DNA of 64,000 nt from Firm-13 sp037143795 (lineage in GTDB: Bacteria > Bacillota > Clostridia > Saccharofermentanales > Saccharofermentanaceae). This document shows positions 1 to 6,382 of this stretch, in pieces. Made by a program: the position numbers and the translations under genes. The DNA is taken from the NCBI GenBank assembly GCA_037143795.1, contig JBAWXZ010000019.1, positions 3,068 to 67,067 of the forward strand, read 5' to 3'. Every line of letters starts with the position of its first letter. The first letter of the stretch is position 1. The notes under the pieces are model-generated. The model was not told the origin of the DNA and did no database searches. It worked only from the letters and a program-made list of their open reading frames with translations.

Positions 1-84
1 TTCATGGGTATGGGCATGGTGGTGCTCATGACTATGTCCATGATTATTCCCATCGCTGTCTGCAATGCTTTCCTCTGTATACAT
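1..84 (-). CDS. His-rich protein, N-terminal fragment (runs off window)
   Basis: Only the first 28 codons are inside the window. They read MYTEESIADSDGNN followed by a His-rich stretch (HGHSHEHHHAHTHE) with 8 histidines in 13 residues. A GGGAGG ribosome site (complement of 94-99) lies 9 bases before the ATG, which supports a real start. Such His-rich N-termini occur in metal-handling proteins, for example HypB/UreE-type nickel chaperones, metal transporters and ZIP/CDF proteins. The remainder of the gene is not visible, so the family cannot be chosen. Confidence 0.6.
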   Translation of the reverse strand, partial: MYTEESIADSDGNNHGHSHEHHHAHTHE

Positions 85-289
85 TTTCCGGCGCCTCCCG
101 TCCAAGTCTCTGTTTTCTCACGTCTGTTTCTGCTATTTTACCATCTTCACTCCGGAAAAGGGCATGCTTCCCTTCAATAACGGAACAGTAATGGTGCTAT
201 ACTGAATATGTCGTAAATTTCTCTCTTTTCAGGCATTGAGATGCGGACAGATATGGCAAAAAGGTTGATTAAGTTAAGGAGTCATATAT

Positions 290-1114
290 ATGAAAACTAC
301 GGGTAAACTGATTATTCTGCTGTTAGTGACTGCAATGACAATTTCCGTATCATCCGGCTGTTCGGGCGCAACAGGGGCGCAGGGCCCTGCAGGAGTCGAC
401 GTATCAGGCGCAACCGTTGATAGCTCCGGCCATCTTGTCCTGACACTTTCCAACGGGGCAACAATTGATGCCGGCAGCGTTGTCGGTCCCCAGGGCCCGG
501 CCGGTCCAACAAGCAGTTCAGCATCTTCTTTTGACAGTCTTGTACCGCAGGTCGAACCAAAAATTGTACGAATTGATGTTACCGTATCAGGAGGCCTTGC
601 TTCCGGTTCAGGTACTATTATTGACAGCCGTGGCTATATCATAACAAACAACCATGTTGTCGCCGGAGAGCAGGGTATCAATGTAACGCTGATGGATGGT
701 ACGGTCCTGCCCGCAACAGTTATCGGAACGGACGCAAACAAGGATCTCGCCATTATCAAGCTCACTACAACCCGTACTGATTTCCCAACCATGCCTTTGG
801 GTACAATGGCTGATGTATTGGTGGGAGAATCCGTTTGTGCAACAGGATTCCCTGCCGGCACAGAATTGGCGGGTCCCGCAACATTTACAGCCGGTGTTGT
901 TTCGGCCTTGCGCACATACTCAGGAGCAGACTATATCCAGACTGATACCCCGATCAATCCGGGCAACAGCGGCGGATGCCTGTTCACGCTGAGCGGTAAA
1001 ATGGTAGGCATTCCTACTGCCGGCATCACACCGGTCAACCAGGACTATGAAGATATTAATCTTGTCATACCGGTTAACCAGGTCAGCGACTTCATAGCGC
1101 TGTATGTTAAGTAG
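290..1114 (+). CDS. Secreted trypsin-like serine protease (HtrA/DegP-type) with collagen-like stretches
   Basis: A 274-residue protein with an N-terminal signal sequence ending at a possible lipobox (SSGC, Cys24), so probably anchored outside the membrane. Two short Gly-X-Y collagen-like stretches follow (GATGAQGPAG at 26-35 and GPQGPAGP at 66-73). The trypsin-like domain covers about 85-270. The HtrA-type catalytic triad is visible: His122 in NNHVV, Asp152 in NKDLA and Ser227 in NPGNSGG. There is no PDZ domain, unlike full-length HtrA/DegP. The AAGGAG site before ATG fits this start. The gene is alone and converges on folD. The substrate cannot be told from sequence. The fold call is firm; lipidation is less sure because the -3 residue is Ser. 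Confidence 0.88.
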   Translation: MKTTGKLIILLLVTAMTISVSSGCSGATGAQGPAGVDVSGATVDSSGHLVLTLSNGATIDAGSVVGPQGPAGPTSSSASSFDSLVPQVEPKIVRIDVTVSGGLASGSGTIIDSRGYIITNNHVVAGEQGINVTLMDGTVLPATVIGTDANKDLAIIKLTTTRTDFPTMPLGTMADVLVGESVCATGFPAGTELAGPATFTAGVVSALRTYSGADYIQTDTPINPGNSGGCLFTLSGKMVGIPTAGITPVNQDYEDINLVIPVNQVSDFIALYVK

Positions 1115-1157
1115 AAATCATTGCCGGTTGAGGTGAAATTTCCTTGAGCCACAATTA

Positions 1158-2015
1158 TCAACTTTTTCCGTCTTCTGCCATGCGTTCGGCAGATTGTACG
1201 GTTTGTGTAAGCAGTCCAAGAATAGTCATTGGTCCGACTCCTCCCGGAACAGGTGTATAAGCAGCTGATTTAGACGCGGCATGAACTAGATCAATATCGC
1301 CGATATTACCTGGATTATAACCGGCATCAATCAGGACAGCGCCTTCTTTAATCCAGTCGGCCTGGATAAATGCCGGTTTGCCGATCGCAGCGACAACAAT
1401 ATCTGCCCGTCGGATAATGTCCGGAAGATTTCGGGTTCTGGAATGACAGATTGTCACAGTGGCGTTCTCGTTTAAGAGCAGCATTGCTACCGGTTTTCCC
1501 AATATTGGACTTCTTCCTATTACGACAACCTCTTTTCCCTCAAGTGAAATATCGTAATGCTTGAGGATTGTTAAAATTGCAAGTGGTGTCGCACTGACAA
1601 ATCCTTGATTTCCCATAGCCATCGCACCAAAAGATCCCGTATTTACACCATCGACATCCTTACTGAGATAAATAGAATTGAAACACTTCTGCTCATCAAT
1701 ATGCTTAGGAACAGGATGCTGCAGCAAAATACCGCTTACCGATTTGTTATGGTTTAATTCATCTATTGTCTGCAGAAGTTCGTCGGTAGTTGTCTTAAAA
1801 GGCAACTCGATTTTGATTGACTCAATGCCGACGCGGGCACAGGCATTCACTTTCATTTTTACATATGTTACAGAAGACGGATCTTTCCCAACCAGAATCG
1901 TTGCCAACGCAGGCACAATACCCGTAGATTGCTTGAGCTGTGAAACTCTTACTGTCAGCTTTTCTTCCAAATCCATAGCGAGTTTCTTACCATCCAGAAT
2001 CATTGCAGTACCCAT
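1158..2015 (-). CDS. folD: Bifunctional methylenetetrahydrofolate dehydrogenase / methenyl-THF cyclohydrolase
   Basis: FolD interconverts 5,10-methylene-THF, 5,10-methenyl-THF and 10-formyl-THF in the cytoplasm, supplying one-carbon units. The protein has the family landmarks in order: YVKMK (catalytic Tyr and Lys), LLQHPVP, DVDGV, the NAD(P)-binding GRSPILGKP and the C-terminal TPVPGGVGPMT. Length from the chosen start is 285 residues, the usual size. The reading frame is open further upstream, but GAGGAGG lies 6 bases before the ATG at 2015, so MGTAMILDG is the likely N-terminus. The longer frame would run into the broken flavodoxin gene upstream. Confidence 0.96.
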   Translation of the reverse strand: MGTAMILDGKKLAMDLEEKLTVRVSQLKQSTGIVPALATILVGKDPSSVTYVKMKVNACARVGIESIKIELPFKTTTDELLQTIDELNHNKSVSGILLQHPVPKHIDEQKCFNSIYLSKDVDGVNTGSFGAMAMGNQGFVSATPLAILTILKHYDISLEGKEVVVIGRSPILGKPVAMLLLNENATVTICHSRTRNLPDIIRRADIVVAAIGKPAFIQADWIKEGAVLIDAGYNPGNIGDIDLVHAASKSAAYTPVPGGVGPMTILGLLTQTVQSAERMAEDGKS

Positions 2016-2031
2016 ACCCATCCTCCTCAAA

Positions 2032-2342
2032 TTACTGATTCTTATCCATAACCCATTCAACCACGGGGGTTATTGTTTTTCTATTCGTAAAATCGACTGT
2101 CTTACCGTATGTCGCAATGAATCCTTTTATTTCATTATTCATCGCCGCAGGATCCCGGGAGCGTGTTGACCGTACAAGAAGAAACATCAGTAACCGGTCA
2201 AGAGGGTTCATCTTCGAATAGTTGAGACCGCCGCGCAGCAGAAACAGAGGCACCTTCCCCTTCATCCCAGGGGTAAGATTCTTCTCTTCCATTTCTCTGT
2301 GCTTCCATATTTTGATTTATAAACAACTACAGCCTTATTCAT
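2032..2342 (-). pseudogene. Flavodoxin-like gene with the middle deleted
   Basis: The 5' end (ATG at 2342, weak AGGAAT site) encodes MNKAVVVYKSKYGSTEK, a clear flavodoxin FMN-binding N-terminus with the (S/T)xYGSTE motif. After about 17 codons this frame hits a stop. A different frame then continues with LRGGLNYSKMNPLDRLLM...VDFTNRKTITPVVEWV, which resembles the C-terminal half of HemG-like flavodoxins (menaquinone-dependent protoporphyrinogen oxidase type, about 160-180 residues). About half of the central region is missing, so FMN binding must be lost. This is best read as an internal deletion with a frameshift. A translated 86-residue remnant from an internal ATG at 2292 is possible but unlikely to be functional. 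Confidence 0.75.
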
Positions 2343-2515
2343 ATTCCTGAACTCAACTTTCTTATTACTCTGATTTCTGATTCCAGCAACACAATTATGT
2401 GATATCACGCGCGCAAATACGATGTAAGCATTGCTGCTTTTAAAAAAATCCGTGTAAACTTCCGGCTGCTCTTAAGAAAAACAGGATGTAAAATCATTTT
2501 TCGCAATACGAAAAT
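2343..2515. other. Short spacer downstream of histidine kinase
   Basis: No gene seen. It holds a small palindrome (GTGATATCAC near 2400) and AT-rich sequence. It separates the 3' end of the kinase gene from the 5' end of the broken flavodoxin gene, both on the minus strand. Confidence 0.4.
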
Positions 2516-3898
2516 TCAAGTTGCCTTACATCTGACCGGAAAAGTTATTGTCACTGCCGTACCCTTACCTTCCGTGCTTTCGATTTCAATTTGTCCCTCA
2601 TGAGCCTGCACTATCCAATGCACAATCGACAGCCCAAGACCGCTTCCTCCGGTTTTTCTGTCCCTTGCCTTATCTACCCGGTAAAAGCGTTCGAAGATAT
2701 GTTCCTGATCCTCCTTGGGAATTCCCATTCCGGTATCAATCAGCCTGAAAACAAGCTGCTCTTTCTGCCTGGCGCAAGTCAGCTCAATCCGACCCTCTTT
2801 GGGTGTATATTTGATACTGTTGTCCAAAACAGCCCGCAGCATTTGCTTGATCAGTTTTCTATCGGCATACATCGATGTTGGATCTGCAAACTGGAAAGTA
2901 ATGTTGTTTTCGGGTGCCAGCAGGCGGGTCTCCTTCTCAATTTCCCCCATCATTTCCCCCACATTAAATTCTTCTTTTTCCACAATTTGAGACCTGTTAT
3001 CGCCTCTTGCCAGGAACAAAAGTCGTTCCATAATATATATCATATTGTAAGTCTCGCTCTGAATTGCATCAATTGATTCCTGCATGATTTTTTCGTCATA
3101 CTTACCCCATCGGTTCAGCATTCCCACATACCCCTGTATTACAGTAAGGGGAGTCCGCAGCTCATGGGAGGCATCAGCTGTGAACCGACCTTGTTTGATA
3201 AATGAATCCTCAATTCTATCGAGCATTTCATTAAATGTTATAGATAATTGCGACAATTCATCGTCCGAAGGAGGCACTTCAATTCTGTTTGAAAGATCAG
3301 CACTTTCAATCTCGCTGACTGTCCTCATGATTTTATTGATTGGTTTGAGCATGTTTTTGCTCACCATCCATCCAATCACAAAGGATACTGCAATTCCCAA
3401 AGCGTCGGAAATTGCCATCCATTTCAAAAGTGTCTCCAGAAACCCATAGGGTACCCGCATGTTCGACGCTATCTGAACATACGCAATAATCTCTCCATCC
3501 TTTTTCACTGAAAAGTTCTTTACAAAGACCTGATCCGAAGTTTTATATATATCTGCAGAACCGGACTTCGGGATATCAGGAGTAATAAAATTATCAGAAT
3601 TATTAATGATGTTTCCTGACGGATCTGCAATTTCGATGTTGATGTTTGTGTCCTGATCCGCCTCAGATATGATTACCTTGTCATAAATACTTACCTGTTC
3701 CACATTGATGCCCAGTATATTATCCGTTGTTGCCCGGGATATTTCTTCAATTCTCTGCGCAGCCTGATTATCGAGGTAGTACTTAACACCCCCGAAAACA
3801 ATCGTTCCCAGGACAACCAGGACCAGGGAAAAGAGCAGTACAAAGGTACCGGCAATTTTCCATGACAGCTTTGCAGATCTCATCCATCTAAACTTCAT
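2516..3898 (-). CDS. Sensor histidine kinase, HAMP/HisKA/HATPase type
   Basis: A membrane kinase of about 460 residues, partner of the adjacent response regulator. From the chosen start: TM helix 1 at about 13-38, an extracytoplasmic sensor of about 115 residues, TM helix 2 at about 158-180, HAMP, then a HisKA box with phospho-acceptor His245 in DASHELRTP. The HATPase domain follows with N box (LDNSIKY), G1 (DTGMGIP) and G2 (GGSGLGLSI). Its ATG overlaps the regulator stop as ATGA, giving translational coupling; an in-frame ATG 21 bases upstream inside the regulator is less likely. The sensed signal is unknown. ResE/PhoR/CssS-like architecture is common in Firmicutes. Confidence 0.93.
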   Translation of the reverse strand: MKFRWMRSAKLSWKIAGTFVLLFSLVLVVLGTIVFGGVKYYLDNQAAQRIEEISRATTDNILGINVEQVSIYDKVIISEADQDTNINIEIADPSGNIINNSDNFITPDIPKSGSADIYKTSDQVFVKNFSVKKDGEIIAYVQIASNMRVPYGFLETLLKWMAISDALGIAVSFVIGWMVSKNMLKPINKIMRTVSEIESADLSNRIEVPPSDDELSQLSITFNEMLDRIEDSFIKQGRFTADASHELRTPLTVIQGYVGMLNRWGKYDEKIMQESIDAIQSETYNMIYIMERLLFLARGDNRSQIVEKEEFNVGEMMGEIEKETRLLAPENNITFQFADPTSMYADRKLIKQMLRAVLDNSIKYTPKEGRIELTCARQKEQLVFRLIDTGMGIPKEDQEHIFERFYRVDKARDRKTGGSGLGLSIVHWIVQAHEGQIEIESTEGKGTAVTITFPVRCKAT

Positions 3899-4584
3899 GA
3901 ACACAGCTCCCTCACGCAATATCCAACTCCACGGACTGTCTGGATCAGCTTTTCATCAAACTCATCGTCTATTTTCGCGCGGAGATAGCGGATATATACA
4001 TCGACTACATTAGTATTCCCAAAAAAATCAAATCCCCAGACATGCTGCAGTATTTGATCCCTGGTCAATATAATCCCTTTGTTTTCTATCAGGAATTTCA
4101 ACAGGTCATATTCTTTTTTTGTGAGGTCGCGTGTTATAAAAGCCCTGGTTACAGTATGATTTGCCGAATCAAGTTCAAGATCTGCAACACGGTATACTGT
4201 AAGATTCTGGCTGATGATTTCCCTCTTTCGCAGCGCGCTGCGTACGCGTGCAAGAAGTTCTTCTATTGCAAAGGGTTTCGTGACATAGTCATCCGCCCCT
4301 AAATCCAATCCCTTAACTTTATCGGTTACATCATCCCTTGCTGTAAGGATAATTACCGGAAGATCGTTATCCTGGCGTATTCTTCGCAGCACTTCAAATC
4401 CGCTTATTTCAGGCAGCATCACATCAAGAAGTACAAGATCGTACGTTCCGGATATCAGCATTTCAAGTCCCGTTTTTCCGTTATAGGCCGATTCAACTTC
4501 ATAACCCTCGTACTTTAACTCAAGTTCCAGAATTCTGACTATTTTAGGATCATCTTCTATGATGATAATTCGTGTCGCTTTCAT
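3895..4584 (-). CDS. OmpR/PhoB-family response regulator
   Basis: A 229-residue DNA-binding regulator. The receiver domain has the acidic pair Asp11/Asp12, phospho-acceptor Asp54 in LLDVMLP and the conserved Lys in VTKPF. The C-terminal winged helix is of Trans_reg_C type (LTKKEYDLLKFL ... VDVYIRYLRAKID). It is first in a two-gene operon with the kinase, with a 4-base stop/start overlap. Heptamers TCTAATG in the upstream region, spaced as expected for a dimer of this family, suggest it controls its own promoter and perhaps the divergent lipoprotein gene. Confidence 0.95.
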   Translation of the reverse strand: MKATRIIIIEDDPKIVRILELELKYEGYEVESAYNGKTGLEMLISGTYDLVLLDVMLPEISGFEVLRRIRQDNDLPVIILTARDDVTDKVKGLDLGADDYVTKPFAIEELLARVRSALRKREIISQNLTVYRVADLELDSANHTVTRAFITRDLTKKEYDLLKFLIENKGIILTRDQILQHVWGFDFFGNTNVVDVYIRYLRAKIDDEFDEKLIQTVRGVGYCVRELCS

Positions 4585-4671
4585 GTATCATCCTTTCACG
4601 CACTGCAGATCATACGCATTGCGCTGACAACTAATTATATTACCTTAATATCCAAAAGTGATTAAAAATGC

Positions 4672-4736
4672 ATTAGAAAGATGTCCTGCCGTAAATTGCC
4701 TCAGAATTCATTCATCCTTCTAATGCTGGTCTAATG
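4672..4736. promoter_or_regulatory. Candidate response-regulator operator (TCTAATG heptamers)
   Basis: Two direct TCTAATG heptamers start at 4719 and 4730, exactly 11 bases apart, and an inverted copy CATTAGA lies at 4672-4678. Direct repeats spaced one helical turn apart are the usual target of OmpR/PhoB-family regulators. They lie between the regulator gene (minus strand) and the divergent lipoprotein gene (plus strand). Binding is inferred, not shown. The rest of 4585-5044 shows no gene, although an AGGAGG-like motif near 4781 is not followed by a usable start. Confidence 0.45.
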
Positions 4737-5044
4737 TTCGAATGCAATTATATGTGCATGGCAAAAGTTCAGTACAGTCTTAGGAGGTATTACCACAGTT
4801 TAAAAGACAAGCTCAAGAAAATTGCAGCTCATTGATCGGAAGCAGTAAACTCACTGCCGGTGTTTCTGACGAACAATAATCAGTCTTTTTTTCACAGACT
4901 AATCAATAAACGAACTTTTGTCTCCCGCCATGAAATTATTCCGGGACTGATATCCGTCAGTAGAATACAAAATGAATGCTTTCTGTCAGGTTCAAAATAA
5001 TCGCTATTTGATAATCAAATCAAATCTTCAGGAGGACTATTATT

Positions 5045-5404
5045 ATGAAAATCAAACGTATTCTTTTAGCTCTATCTTTAACATTTGTTCTCGGTATTGC
5101 ACTGACGGCCTGTACACCGCCCAGCACAACAGCAGCAACGACAACAGTTCCGGCAGTAACAACAAAAGCTGTAACAGCAACAACCAAGGCTGATACGGCA
5201 GCAACTACAGCGGCTCCGGCTGCGACTACCAAGACTACTACAGCAGCAACTACAACGGCTCCGGCTGCGACCACCAAAGCTGCTGCGGCTGCAACTACAA
5301 CGGCTCCGGCTGCAACCACCAAAGCTGCTGCGGCAGCAACTACCAAGGCTCCGGCTGCAACCACCAAAGCTACAACAGCAGCAGCAACAACAAAAGCCAA
5401 TTAA
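5045..5404 (+). CDS. Small Thr/Ala-rich lipoprotein made almost only of linker repeats
   Basis: A 119-residue protein with a signal peptide and a clear lipobox (LTAC, Cys about 23). The remainder consists of Thr, Ala, Lys and Pro with no globular domain. Inside it a 15-residue unit (TAPAATTKAAAAATT) repeats, seen in the DNA as GCTCCGGC at 5213, 5258, 5303 and 5348, exactly 45 bases apart. AGGAGG before the ATG is strong. It faces the two-component operon and ends at a strong hairpin. It is probably an extracellular, possibly O-glycosylated, wall-spanning peptide. Function is unknown. Confidence 0.8.
   Translation: MKIKRILLALSLTFVLGIALTACTPPSTTAATTTVPAVTTKAVTATTKADTAATTAAPAATTKTTTAATTTAPAATTKAAAAATTTAPAATTKAAAAATTKAPAATTKATTAAATTKAN
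5213..5380 (+). repeat. 45-base in-frame tandem repeat
   Basis: About three and a half copies of a 45-base unit inside the lipoprotein gene, with the core GCTCCGGCTGC recurring every 45 bases. Copies differ by a few substitutions, mainly Lys/Thr and Ala/Thr swaps. Such an array can change length by slippage or recombination without breaking the frame. Confidence 0.8.
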
Positions 5405-5443
5405 TAGGATTACACTTGCTGCCCTGGAAAAATACAAAATGTA

Positions 5444-5485
5444 AAAGGATGTCACCTGGGAGAATTCTTCCAGGTGACATCCTTT
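5444..5485. terminator. Bidirectional intrinsic terminator
   Basis: A 16-base perfect stem (AAAGGATGTCACCTGG pairing with CCAGGTGACATCCTTT) encloses a 10-base loop. It lies between the convergent lipoprotein gene and the methyltransferase-like gene, with A-rich and T-rich flanks, so it can serve both strands. Confidence 0.85.
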
Positions 5486-5534
5486 GCTTCATTCTTTAAA
5501 ATCAATAATCTGCCGATATCAAACACAATCTGCT

Positions 5535-6053
5535 TTAAATATATCGCCTTACGCTATTCATATATTTTTTATACTCTTCACCAAATTGCTGCATGCACCA
5601 TCTTTCTTCCGAAAGAATAATCCAATGAGCAGATATCTGAAAAACGATTAATAACCCAAACAATATCCACGATTCTGTCAGTACTGCACATCCAAGGAAA
5701 ATGATAAAATAAGCAACATACATAGGGTTACGTGATATCCTGAAAACACCTTTCAAATTCATCCCGCTCATATCAGGCTTGGCATAATTGACTGTTGATA
5801 TCGCATACAAAGCGATTCCCAGGCTGTACAGGGCAATTCCCGCATAAAACCATCTTGCACCAATATCGATTTTGAGAAAAAACAAATATACCAGCATAAG
5901 AATCGTCGTGATTTGATACACAAAAAATGCCGCCTTTTCCTTTCCGATTACCGGAGCGAAAAGAGCCGCCCGCTTAAGAGCGTTTTTGTTTACCAATCCC
6001 AAAAGCCCATATCTTATCAGAAAAATTGGTATGACTGCAAAAATAGCATTCAT
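5535..6053 (-). CDS. Isoprenylcysteine methyltransferase/PEMT-like integral membrane protein
   Basis: About 172 residues with four to five hydrophobic helices. The C-terminal part carries the family signature: RNPMYVAY, then a membrane segment, then SEERWCMQQFGEEYKKYMNSVRRY. Bacterial members of this ICMT/PEMT-like family are often annotated as isoprenylcysteine carboxyl methyltransferase or phospholipid methyltransferase, and most have no proven substrate. The frame extends 12 codons upstream to a GTG, but GGGAG just before the ATG at 6053 favours the shorter form starting MNAIF. Confidence 0.8.
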   Translation of the reverse strand: MNAIFAVIPIFLIRYGLLGLVNKNALKRAALFAPVIGKEKAAFFVYQITTILMLVYLFFLKIDIGARWFYAGIALYSLGIALYAISTVNYAKPDMSGMNLKGVFRISRNPMYVAYFIIFLGCAVLTESWILFGLLIVFQISAHWIILSEERWCMQQFGEEYKKYMNSVRRYI

Positions 6054-6070
6054 TTTTTCTCCCATTTTAA

Positions 6071-6101
6071 CTCGCCTGATTCGTTCCACGGTTCAGGCGA
6101 G
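6071..6101. repeat. Inverted repeat in leader of methyltransferase-like gene
   Basis: CTCGCCTGA (6071-6079) pairs with TCAGGCGAG (6093-6101) around a 13-base loop. It lies just upstream of the ATG at 6053, in the transcribed leader, and could be an RNA hairpin or a protein-binding site. Confidence 0.4.
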
Positions 6102-6128
6102 GCCTGACTCCTTTTATCTTATCATAAT

Positions 6129-6169
6129 AGGCCCCACTGGCGAGTCAAATGACTCGACCAATGAGGCCT
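6129..6169. repeat. Long imperfect palindrome
   Basis: Nested arms: AGGCC/GGCCT outside, CTGG/CCA in the middle and a perfect CGAGTCA-AA-TGACTCG core at 6141-6156. No T-run follows on either strand, so it is not a typical terminator. It could be an operator or a small palindromic repeat element. It lies between the methyltransferase-like gene and the EAL relic. Confidence 0.45.
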
Positions 6170-6180
6170 GATGTTGCTAT

Positions 6181-6357
6181 CTGCAGTTTATGCAAAGAAA
6201 TGTGATCGACAATATAATCGGCATTCTAAACTCAACCGGACTTGATCCGAAATATCTATTACTTGAAATTACCGAAAGTCCTCCCAAACATGATATGGCG
6301 AGCACAATTAATGATCCAAATAACAATAATAATTATAAACAATTTCGGAAACGATAA
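6181..6357 (+). pseudogene. EAL-domain (c-di-GMP phosphodiesterase) fragment
   Basis: A frame of about 58 codons reads LQFMQRNVIDNIIG, then STGLDPKYLLLEITES, then unrelated residues and TAA at 6355. This matches the centre of EAL domains (QF..ID.I..IL..TGLDP.YL.LEITES), including the Mg-binding Glu of the LEITE motif. The N-terminal EAL signature and the C-terminal half are absent, and no upstream frame continues. It is a decayed relic of a c-di-GMP phosphodiesterase gene. The short ORF from ATG 6190 is unlikely to make an active enzyme. Confidence 0.75.
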
Positions 6358-6382
6358 TATGTGTCAGTTCTGCTTTTAATGT

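Noticed and set aside
5213..5380. Possible CRISPR array
   Set aside because: The 45-base units are contiguous, in frame and without spacers; they code for a protein repeat. The 360-base units at 6391-7110 are rejected for the same reason.
5020..5400. Minus-strand frame rich in Val and Ala
   Set aside because: Antisense of the Thr/Ala repeat lipoprotein; the composition is a by-product of the repeat.
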